Assembly (NCBI RefSeq): GCF_002799245.1
Contig: NZ_NEQV01000001.1
Coordinates: forward strand, 613,000 to 676,999
Source: Stenotrophomonas maltophilia
GTDB lineage: Bacteria > Pseudomonadota > Gammaproteobacteria > Xanthomonadales > Xanthomonadaceae
DNA length: 64,000 bases
Direction: 5' to 3'
Part shown: one piece after another, positions 54,314 through 63,800 of the stretch
Numbering within the stretch: the stretch's first letter is position 1
Layout of the letters: the number at the start of each line of letters is the position of its first letter
The notes under the pieces: model-generated
The model's input: the letters and a program-made list of their open reading frames with translations, nothing else
Database searches by the model: none
Told to the model about the DNA's origin: nothing
Position numbers and translations under genes: made by a program

Positions 54314-55160
54314 CATCCTGCTGATCGCCCTGCTGTCTTTTGCCTGCGTGACGGGCTCGGTACTGCTGCTGGCGCGCGCCAGCACAGGCTTCATGGACCG
54401 GTACCGCGCCAACTTCATGGACCAGGCGCGGGTCAATCTGGCCGACATGTTCCTGTTCATCGATCCGCGCGTCCTGTTCAGGACCAATGTCCTGATGCTG
54501 CTGGCGGTTCCCGTGTTGCTGTGGATCGTCACCGGGGGCAACCTGCTGCTGCCGATCCTGGCCCTGATCCTGCTGGCCGTAGCGCCACGCAAGATCTACC
54601 TGTGGTTGAAGCAGCGCCGCCTTGACCAGATCCAGCAGCAATTGCCTGACGGCCTGCTGATGCTGGCCGGCAGCCTCAAGGCCGGCGTCGGCTTCAACCC
54701 CGCCCTGGAAGCACTGGCCCATGATGGCCTGCCTCCGCTGGCGCAGGAACTGGCACTGGTGCTGCGCGAGCAGCACATGGGGGTGCGCACCGAAGAAGCG
54801 CTGGACAACTTCGCCGCCCGCGTGCCCATCGCCGACGTGAAGCTGTTCGTAGCTGCCGTCAGCATTTCGCGCGAGGTCGGTGGCAATCTCGCCGAGAGCC
54901 TCTCCACGCTCGCCGAGACACTGCGGCGCAAGCTCATCATGGAGGGCAAGGTCAAGGCGCTGACCGCGCAGGGGCGCCTGCAGGGCATTGTCATGGCGAT
55001 GCTCCCGGCCGGCCTTGTCGGCTTCCTCGTGCTGTTCTATCCGGAAACGATGAACCCCATGTTCCATACCTTCATCGGCTGGTGCGTCATGGGCCTGATC
55101 GGGGTACTGGAGTACCTCGGCTACCGCATGTGCCGCAAAATCATGACGATCGACATATGA
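54306..55160 (+). CDS. tadB: Tad inner-membrane platform protein TadB
   Basis: 284 residues with N-terminal helices (ILLIALLSFACVTGSVLLLA; VLMLLAVPVLLWIVTGGNLLLPILALILLAV). A T2SSF domain has LPDGLLMLAGSLKAGVGFNPALEALAHDG and FVAAVSISREVGGNLAESLSTLAETLRRK. Two C-terminal helices follow. It pairs with TadC as the GspF-like platform. ATGA overlap joins it to tadC. Confidence 0.9.
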
Positions 55161-56047
55161 ACACCCTGCTCATCCTGGTCGCACTGCTTGCCGCTGCCGC
55201 TGTAGGGCTGCTTGCATTCGCGCTGCGCGGACTGGTGCAGTCGGTCGAGGTGGACCAGCGCAACTATCAGGATCCGCTGCCGCTGCTGCTCCGCATCCTG
55301 TGGCCATTGATCACGGTCGCTACGCGCCTGGCCGGGCCGCGCCTGTCCTCGGCGCAGCTGGAGCGGGCGCACCGCAGCCTGCAGTCGGCCGGCCAGGACT
55401 TCGTGCTGTCACCGGAAGAGCTGTATGGCGCCCGCATCGTTTCCGCCGCCGTGGCCAGTACCTTCCTGCTGTTCACCATCATCCTGCTGGGCAGATTCGG
55501 ATTCGGCTCCGTACTGATGGCCCTGGCGTTCGGCGCCCCCTTCGGCTGGATGTATCCCACGCTGTGGCTGGGTGAAAGGCGGAAGGCGCGCTCCAAGCAC
55601 GTGATCCGCGACCTGCCCATCTTCCTCGACTTCATCACCATGGCCGTCGAAGCCGGCCTGAACATCACCGGTGCGATCGAACAGTCCGTCGACAAGGGGC
55701 CACCCGGACCGCTGTCACAGGAGTTCTCGCGCATGCTGCGTGATCTGCGCGCGGGCCTCCCGCGCGCCGAAGCACTGCGACGCATGTCCGATCGCGCCGA
55801 CATTTCCCAGTTGACCAGCTTCACCAGCGCCTTGATCCAGGCGGACCGGGTGGGTGCCAGCCTGAGCGACACACTGCGCTCGCAGGCCATGCAACGCCGC
55901 GAAGAGCGCTTCCTTCGCGCCGAGAAGCTGGCCCTGGAAGCGCCGGTAAAGATGATGCTTCCGCTCGTGTTGTTCTTCTTCCCGCTGATCTTCGTCGTCC
56001 TGGCCTACTTCATCTTCCTGCAGATGAAGCAGCAGGGAATCCTGTGA
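55157..56047 (+). CDS. tadC: Tad inner-membrane platform protein TadC
   Basis: 296 residues with the same T2SSF architecture as TadB: LPIFLDFITMAVEAGLNITGAIEQSVDKGPPGPLSQEFSRMLRDLRAGLPRAEALRRMSDR, then SLSDTLRSQAMQRREERFLRAEKLALEAPVKMMLPLVLFFFPLIFVVLAYF. It ends in the hydrophobic PVKMMLPLV-type C-terminal segment found in TadC. Confidence 0.9.
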   Translation: MNTLLILVALLAAAAVGLLAFALRGLVQSVEVDQRNYQDPLPLLLRILWPLITVATRLAGPRLSSAQLERAHRSLQSAGQDFVLSPEELYGARIVSAAVASTFLLFTIILLGRFGFGSVLMALAFGAPFGWMYPTLWLGERRKARSKHVIRDLPIFLDFITMAVEAGLNITGAIEQSVDKGPPGPLSQEFSRMLRDLRAGLPRAEALRRMSDRADISQLTSFTSALIQADRVGASLSDTLRSQAMQRREERFLRAEKLALEAPVKMMLPLVLFFFPLIFVVLAYFIFLQMKQQGIL

Positions 56048-56057
56048 GGCCGCACGC

Positions 56058-56441
56058 ATGAGAACCGGCGCCCTGATCCGCGGCCACCAGCAATTGCTCA
56101 GCTGCGTCTGGCATGCCGATCGCTGGCACCAGCGGCTGCGCGGCCTGCTGTTGCGCGCCCCGCTCCAGCCCGGGCAGGGCCTGCTGATAACCCCGTGCTC
56201 GAGTGTGCACACGCTGGCGATGGGCTACCCGCTCGACCTGTTGTTCCTGGACCGCGATCACCGGGCCGTTGGCTGGCGCGAAGCCGTGCGTCCGTGGCGA
56301 GGCGCCTGGTGCCGCGGTGCCTACTCCACGCTGGAAATGCCGGTGGACAGCCTCAGGCATATCGCTCCGGTGCTGGGCGAGGCGTTCCAATGGTGCCCTT
56401 CCCCGCCGGCGACACCGTCACCCACGAGGGCATTGCAATGA
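56058..56441 (+). CDS. DUF192 family protein
   Basis: 127 residues. RLRGLLLRAPLQPGQGLLITPCSSVHTLAMGYPLDLLFLDRDHRAVGWREAVRPWRG is the DUF192 core (G-L-L-x-x-x-x-L-x-x-G-x-G-L-x-I-x-P-C-x-S-V-H-T). No signal peptide is present, unlike many DUF192 proteins. It is coupled by ATGA overlap to the downstream TadE-like gene and is sometimes found in Tad loci. Function unknown. Confidence 0.8.
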   Translation: MRTGALIRGHQQLLSCVWHADRWHQRLRGLLLRAPLQPGQGLLITPCSSVHTLAMGYPLDLLFLDRDHRAVGWREAVRPWRGAWCRGAYSTLEMPVDSLRHIAPVLGEAFQWCPSPPATPSPTRALQ

Positions 56442-57124
56442 AGTACATCCGCACATCCATCCGCCGTCAGCGCGGCCAGTCGCTGATTGAATTCTGCATC
56501 GTGGTCCCGGCCTTCATCTTCCTCATCCTGGTCATCTTCCAGTTCGTCCTGATCTATCGCGCCAAGTCGCTGCTGGATTTCGCCACGCTGCAGGCCGCGC
56601 GTGCCGGCGCGGTCAGTGGCGTCAATCATTCAGAGATGCGCAGCGCGCTGGAAATGGCGATGGCTCCCCTGTACGCAACCTCACCGGATGCGGCGGGTGC
56701 CGTCGCCGCACGCGCCAAAGTCGCCCTGCTGTGGAAGAACCCCTTGCTGTCGCCGAAGATCGAGGTCATCTCGCCCAGCCGCTCGGCATACAACGAGTTC
56801 CGCGAACGCCAGTTCGATGGGCGCTACGCCTTGCCGAACGACAATCTTGCGTTCCGCGATGCACGCGTCGGCAGCAGCCGCGTCAGCGTCCAGGACGCCA
56901 ACATTCTCAAGATCAAGGTCACCTATCCGATGCCCCTGATCGTCCCCTTCGCAGACCGGGTAATCGCCGGTCTGTCAGACCTGGTCAGCGAAGGTGACAG
57001 CTTCCGGCCCGCTTCGATGCTGATCGAGGATCCGATCACCGGCCACCGCCGCATGCCGATCGAATCCTATGCCATCGTCCGCATGCAGAGCCCCGTGCAT
57101 GACAGCAACAACCTGGCGCGTTGA
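56438..57124 (+). CDS. TadE-like pseudopilin
   Basis: 228 residues: IRRQRGQSLIEFCIVVPAFIFLILVIFQFVLIYRAKSLLDFATLQAARAGAVSG, a classical TadE N terminus (Gly before the helix, Glu-Phe at +4/+5). It continues into a periplasmic region with few motifs and ends near the stop of the locus. It is one of three TadE/G-like proteins here, so this machine has an unusually rich set of minor pseudopilins. Confidence 0.82.
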   Translation: MKYIRTSIRRQRGQSLIEFCIVVPAFIFLILVIFQFVLIYRAKSLLDFATLQAARAGAVSGVNHSEMRSALEMAMAPLYATSPDAAGAVAARAKVALLWKNPLLSPKIEVISPSRSAYNEFRERQFDGRYALPNDNLAFRDARVGSSRVSVQDANILKIKVTYPMPLIVPFADRVIAGLSDLVSEGDSFRPASMLIEDPITGHRRMPIESYAIVRMQSPVHDSNNLAR

Positions 57125-57125
57125 C

Positions 57126-57752
57126 ATGCGTGTACTGCTGGCCGGCCTGCTGATGGCAACGACCTGGACCGCCGCTGCCCAGGCCACGGACACTGCAGAC
57201 AGCGAACCTCCGCAGGCGCGACTGCTGGCGCGTGCCTATGGCCTGGGTCCGCTCGGCCCCAGCGCTGCTGGCGGCGAGGTCGAAGTCGAGATCCGCTTGC
57301 GCGGGCCGGCCATCCGCATTGATTTCCGCGGCAGCAATGCACCCGACGCATGGCTGACGACCCAGGGCCAGCGCGGTCGGGCATGGCTGGTAAGCGAACG
57401 TGGCAACTACACGCTGCCGGTGGCCGACTCCAGCGGGCCCTACTGGTACGACCCCGCCGCCCCATGCCATACGATCGGCGGGCGCTGCTCACCAGCACCC
57501 GGCGAGTTCATCCTGGGCCGCCTCGCTGCCGGCTGGCGCTATGACAACGCGCGGGGCCCCGATGGCACCACCTCCGGCACGTTGTGGATCGATACCCGCA
57601 CCGGCCTGCTGCTGGGCTACCGCGGACGCACCGGCAACCAGCGTACCGAGCGCGGCCTGCGTGTCACCGAGGTCTCATTCGATGAAGTGCCTTCGAGCCT
57701 GTTCGACCCGCCCGCCGGGTTGCGTCGGCGCAAGCAGGATGCGGTGAACTGA
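57126..57752 (+). CDS. Periplasmic protein, LolA-fold-like
   Basis: 208 residues with a signal peptide (MRVLLAGLLMATTWTAAAQA). A beta-rich mature part (GGEVEVEIRLRGPAIRIDFRG ... GTLWIDTRTGLLLGYRGRTG) ends EVSFDEVPSSLFDPPAGL, the ending often seen in DUF4412/LolA-fold proteins. This is only a pattern match. It starts 1 bp after the TadE-like stop and is the last gene of the locus. Confidence 0.6.
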   Translation: MRVLLAGLLMATTWTAAAQATDTADSEPPQARLLARAYGLGPLGPSAAGGEVEVEIRLRGPAIRIDFRGSNAPDAWLTTQGQRGRAWLVSERGNYTLPVADSSGPYWYDPAAPCHTIGGRCSPAPGEFILGRLAAGWRYDNARGPDGTTSGTLWIDTRTGLLLGYRGRTGNQRTERGLRVTEVSFDEVPSSLFDPPAGLRRRKQDAVN

Positions 57753-57852
57753 GCGGCCTGCGCGACAGGGCCAGCCATGCGCCCGCCATGGCCGATGGCC
57801 ACGGCGTCACCGGCGCCGCCCTGGAACGGCATCGCCCACTCCCGCCGCGGCG

Positions 57853-57879
57853 GTAGATCCACGCAGCGCGTGGATCTAC
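57853..57879. terminator. SMAG palindrome between convergent genes
   Basis: Perfect 12-bp arms GTAGATCCACGC / GCGTGGATCTAC around AGC, with GTAG at one end and CTAC at the other. It lies between the convergent Tad locus and the autotransporter gene and can end transcription from both sides. Confidence 0.7.
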
Positions 57880-57895
57880 CCCTGGCCCACTCCCC

Positions 57896-60800
57896 TTAGA
57901 AACCTACCCGCAGGTTGATCTGCCCGCCCACATCGCGGCGGCCATCACCATGCTGGCCCTGCACGAACATCGACAGTTGGCTGTTGCGACCGAGGCCGAC
58001 CGCCACGCCGAGCTGGCTGACCAGCGCATTGCGTGCCATCACCGCGCTGTAGACGTCGAAGGCATCACCACCGACCGCGAAGCGGTTGCGGCTGGCCACA
58101 TCGGTATCACCCGACGCGTGCTGCCAACCCAGGCCAACCGTCAGCTGCGCCGGGAAGCGCTCGCCACTGCCCACATCCCAGCGGCCCCGCACGCCGACGG
58201 TGCTGACATTGAGCGTGTCCTTGCCGCCTTCCAGCACCAGCGCGGCGCTGCCGCCCTGCTCCACCGCACGATCGCTGTCGACCCAGTGCCGGGTGAACTG
58301 CACGTACGGCTGCAGTTGGGTCCTGCCATGGGTCCAGGTCCAGCTGCCTTCGACCTGGGCAATGGTCACGTCCGAATCCTGGCGGCTGTACAGGGTCTGG
58401 CCCAGCAGCGGCACTTCACGCGTGGTGCGCGTGCGGTAGTCACCGCGCGACACGCTGCCACCGACCGCAAAGCCGTTGTTCCACTCGCCCTGCGCATACA
58501 GGCCGAAGGTGTTGCCACGCAGCCGTGCGCGCGAGCTGCGATCGTACAGGCGCGTGTCGAGCCGTTCATTGCCTGCCGCTGCACCCAGCACCACGTGTTC
58601 ACCCAGCTGCCAGTCCACACCCGCCATCAGCGCGTTGCGGTTGGAACGGATCTCATCACCGTTGCCATCGCCATCCTGCTTGAACACCTTGCCGCTGCCG
58701 GCCAGCCAGGCCGAGGCGCGCTCGCCACGCACGGTCGGCAGTTCACTGCCCAGGCGCTGGCGGATGCCCTCTTCCAGGTAGTTGTCGTACAGCAGCACCG
58801 CACGGCTGGCCGCATGCACTTCACCGGACAGCTGGTCGAACGCGCTGCGTGCGGTGGCCGCGTCATACATCAGCACCGTGTTGTACAGGCCCAGCGCCGA
58901 ACCACTCTGCGGCAGGCTGTCCAGCGCGGCCGCGGTGTTGTACTGGTTGCGGCTGTTGGCCACCGTGGTGAACGCTGCGGTCTGCGCCACGTCGATCTTC
59001 AGGTTGGCGGTGTTGGCGGTGTAGACCGGGGTGATGGTCAGGAAGGCCGACGGCGAGGTCGCCGAGGCGAACTGCCCGCTCACCCCACCGCCCGCATTGA
59101 CCACGGTGTACTGCTGGCCCTGCTGGTAGCTGGTGCTCGGCGAAATGGTGTTCACCTGCACCGTGCTGCCACCCACGTTGGCGCTGCCACCCACCTGCAC
59201 CGTGTCGCTGCCGGTGGCACCCAGATCGATGCCCAGCGTGCTGCCCGGCGACAGGGTCAGGTTGCCGCCCACGGTGATCGTGCCGGTGCCGTTGCCTGCG
59301 CCGCTGCCGTTGCCCGGGCCATTGCCCGGCGACAGCACGCCGCCGCTGGACACCGTCACGCCACCACCGGCACCCCCGATGGTGCCGGTGCCGGACAGGG
59401 TCGTACCGCTGCCGATGTTCCACTGGCCGCCGATCGTGCCGGTGACATTCAAGCCGCCGCCGGTGACCTGGCCGGTGCCGTTGAAGCCACCACTGTTGCC
59501 GCCCAGATTCAGAGTGCCCGGGCCGGCCTGCACGATGCTGCCGCCGCCGGTGATGCTGCCGCCGAGTGTGGTGGTGCCACCGGTGTTGATCACCAGGCCA
59601 CCGTTGTTGGTGATGTTGCCGGTGATCGAGCCGCTGGCCCCACCGTTGCCAACCTGCACGGTGCCGCCGGCATTGATGGTGGTGCCGCCGGTGTAGGTGT
59701 TGTTGCCGGTCAGGGTCACGATGCCGGTACCGGCCTGGGTCAGGCCGCCGCTGCCGCTGATGGTGCCGCCCACCGTGGTGTTGCCGCCCACGTTGAACAC
59801 CAGGCTGCCGTTGTTGCTGACGTTTCCGGTGATCGCACCACTCGCACCACCATTGCCGACCTGCAGCGTGCCGCCGGCGTTGATGGTGGTACCCCCGGTA
59901 TAGGTGTTGTTGCCGGTCAGGGTCACGGTACCGGCACCCGCCTGGGTCAGGCCGCCGCTGCCGCTGATGGCACCGCCGACGGTGGTGTTGCCACCCACGT
60001 TGAATACCAGGCTGCCGTTGTTGGTGACGCTGCCGCCGATCGCGCCGGTGGCGCCGCCATTGCCCACCTGCAGGGTGCCACCGGCGTTGATGGTGGTCGG
60101 GCCGGTATAGGTGTTGTTGCCGGTCAGGGTCAGCGTACCGCTGCCGGCCTGGGTCAGGCCGCCACTGCCGCTGATGGTGCCGCCCAGCGTGGTGTTGCCC
60201 GCCACGTTGGACAGCAGCGTGCCGTTGTTGGTGACATCGCCGACGATCGAGCCCGTCGCACCGCCATTGCCCAGCTGCAGCGTGCCGCCGGCATTGATGG
60301 TGGTTCCACCGGTGTAGGTGTTCGTGCCGGTCAGCAGCAGCGTACCGCTGCCGGCCTGGGTCAGGCCGCCACTGCCACTGATGGTACCCCCCAGCGCAGT
60401 GTTGCCGGCCACGTTGGAAATCAACGCACCATTGTTGGTGATGTCGCCGGCGAGGGAGCCGGTCGCACCGCCATTGCCCACCTGCAGCGTGCCACCGGCA
60501 TTGATGGTGGTACCGCCGGTGTAGCTGTTGTTGCCGACCAGGGTGAGCACACCGCTGCCGGCCTGGGTCAGGCCACCACTGCCACTGATCGCGCCACCGA
60601 CGGTGGTATTGCCCGCGACGTCGAAGACCAGGCTGCCGTTGTTGGCGACATTACCGGTGATTGCACCGGTCGCACCGCCATTGCCCACCTGCAGCGTGCC
60701 ACCGGCATTGATGGTGGTCCCTCCGGTGTAGGTGTTGTTGCCGGTCAGGGTCAGCGTGCCACTGCCAGCCTGGGTCAGGCCACCAGCGCCGCTGATCGTG

Positions 60801-63800
60801 CCAGCCAGCGTGGTATTGCCGGCTACGTTGGAGACCAGCGCGCCGTTGTTGGTGATGTCGCCAATGATCGCGCCGGTCGCACCACCATTGCCCACCTGCA
60901 GCGTGCCACCGGCATTGATGGTGGTACCACCGGTGTAGGTGTTGTTGCCGGTCAGCACCAGCGTGCCGCTGCCGGCCTGGGTCAGGCCGCCGCTGCCACT
61001 GACCACCGCGCCCACGGTTGCCGTCGTCGCCAGGTTGTAGACCAGGCTGCCGTTGTTGGTGATGTCGCCCAGCACCGAACCGGTGCTGCCACCGTTGCCG
61101 ATCTGCAGCGTGCTGCCACCGTTGATGGTGGTGCCGCCGGTATAGGTGTTGTCGCCGCTCAGCGTCAGCGTGCCGGTACCGCTCTGCACCAGGCCACCGG
61201 TGCCACTGAGCACACCGCCGAATGTGGTGCTGCCGTTGTTGCCGCCGGTAGTCAGGGTTGCACCGCCCAGCACCACGCTGGACCCGGTCACGCCGGCCAG
61301 GCCGCCGATGCTCTGGCTGCCGCCGGCGCTGATATCCAGCGTACCGGCACCGGCCAGGTTGACCGTGCTGGCACCGGACAGGCTGCCACCGGCCGCCACC
61401 GCCAGCGTACCGCTGTTGATGGTGGTGGTGCCGGCATAGGTGCTGGCACCGCCCAGGGTCAGCGTCGCCGCGCCATCCTTGGTCAGGCCGCCGGCACCGG
61501 AAACCGCGCCGGCCAGGGTCAGGTCGTTGCTGCCCAGCAAATCGAGCGCCGCACCGGCGCCGAGCGCGACATTGTTGGCCAGGGTCACCGCCGCATTGGC
61601 ATCCAGCGAGCCGTTGCCTGCGACGGTCAGCGCACCGCTGCCCAGAGCCGCGCTGTTGCCGACCAGCAATCCGCCGGCATTGAGGGTGACGCCCCCGCTG
61701 AAGGTATTCGCGCCCCCCAGCGCCTGGGTGCCCGCTCCGTCCTTGATCAACGCGCCGGTACCACCAATGACACCGTCGAACGTGGCGTTGCCGACGCCGC
61801 CAAGGGTCAACGTGTTACCGCCCAGGGACACATCCGAACCCGCCACACCGGCCAGCGAACCGATCGCCTGCGCGCCGGCCGCGCTGATGTCGAAGGCGGT
61901 ACCGGCGTTGGCCAGGTTCACTGCGCCGGTCGCAGCCAGGCTGCCACCGGCCCCGATCGCCAGCGTGCCGGCGTTGATGGTGGTACCACCAGTGAAAGTG
62001 TTGGTGCCGGTCAGCGTCTGGGTACCCGAGCCCTCCTTGATCAGGCCACCGGAACCGGCCACCGAACCACTGAACGTGCCATTGGTGGCGTCTCCGATCG
62101 TCAGCGTGTTGGCGCCCAGATTCACCGTACCGTTGCCGACCAGGGTACCGAACTGCTGCGTGCCGCTGCCCGCCGACAGATCGAAGGTCGCACCCGAGGC
62201 CAGGTTGACGATGCCACTGGCGTGCAGGCTCGCGCCTGCGCCCAGTGCCAACGTACCGGCGTTGATGTAGGTGCCACCGGTGTAGGTGTTGGTGCCGTTC
62301 AAGGTCAGCGTCGCGGCACCCTCCTTGGTCAGGCTGCCGGTGCCGCTCAGGCTGCCGTTGAGGGTGAGGTTGTTGCTGCCGAGGACGGTCAACGCATTGT
62401 TGAGGATGAAGTTGTTGGCGAGGATGACCGCCGTGTTCGAATCGAGCGTAGCAGCGCCTCCCACCGTCACCGCACCGGTGCCCAGCGCGGCATTGTTGCC
62501 GACCACCAGGCCACCGGCGTTGAGCGCCACGCCCCCGTTGAAGGTGCTCGCGCCATTGAGCGTCTGCACGCCCGCACCGTTCTTGATCAGGCCGCCACTG
62601 CCGCCGATCACACCGTTGAAGGTGCTGTCCACCGTGCCGCCCAGGGTCAGCGTGCTGCCCCCCAGCGCCACCGTGCTGCCGGCCACGCCGGCCAGCGAAC
62701 CGATGGTCTGGTTGCCCGCGGAGATGTCGAGCGTGCCGGTGCCGGCCAGGTTCACCGCGCCGGTCGCGGCGAGGCTGCCACCGGCACCGATCGCCAGCGT
62801 GCCGCTGTTGATGGTGGTACCACCGGTGTAGGTGTTGGCACCGCTCAGGGTCACGGTCGCCGCACCGTCCTTGATCAGCCCGCCGGTGCCGGAAATCACG
62901 CCGCCCAGTGTCAGCGCCTGGCTGCCGAGCAGATCGAGGTTGGCACCCGCTGCCAGCCCGATGTTGTTGGCCAGGCTGGCGCCGGTCGATGCATCCAGTG
63001 TTGCGCTGCTTCCGACCGTCAGCGCACCGCTGCCGAGCGCCGCGTTGTTGCCGACCACCAGGCCACCACCGTTGAGTGCAACGCCACCACTGAACAGATT
63101 GGCGCCGCCCAGAGTGAGGATGCCGGCACCATTCTTGACCAGGCCACCGGTGCCGGAAATCGCGCCATCGAAGAGGCTGTTGCCAACCCCACCGAGTGTC
63201 AGCGTCTGTGCCCCCAGGCTCACCGTCGAGCCCGCCACGCCGTTCAACGAGCCAATGGTCTGGCCGGCCCCCGCGGTGGAGATATCGAAGCCGGTACCTG
63301 CAGCACCCAGCGTCACCGCGCCCGTTGCTGCCAGGCTGCCGCCCGGACCAATCGCCAGCGTGCCTGCATTGATGAAGGTGCCGCCGGTGTAGGTGTTGGT
63401 ACCGGTCAGCGTCTCGATGCCCGCACCGATCTTGGTCAGGCCGCCCGTGCCTGCGATCGAACCACTGAAGGTGCCATCGGTGGCGCCGCCGACTTCGATC
63501 GAGTTGGCACCGAGGTTCACCGTACCGTTGCCGACCAGGGTGCCGAACACCTGCGTACCGCTGCCGGCAGACAGATCCAGCGTGGCACCGGTGGCAAGGT
63601 TCACTGTCCCGCTCGCTGCCAGACTGGCACCGGCCCCCAGCGCCAGTGTGCCGGCGTTGATGTTGGTGCCACCGGTATAGGTGTTGATGCCATTCAAGGT
63701 CAGCGTTGCGCCGCCATTCTTGGTCAGGCTGCCGGCCCCGGAAAGGACGCCGTTGAGGGTCAGCGCATTGTTGCCGAGCACGGTCAGCCCGGCATTGAGC

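Noticed and set aside
59133-63680. Series of plus-strand open frames of 68-280 residues across the adhesin gene
   Set aside because: They are Pro/Leu/Val-rich antisense readings of the Gly/Thr/Asn repeats and start at the same repeat position every 207 bp. The minus frame has the barrel, repeats and correct C terminus.
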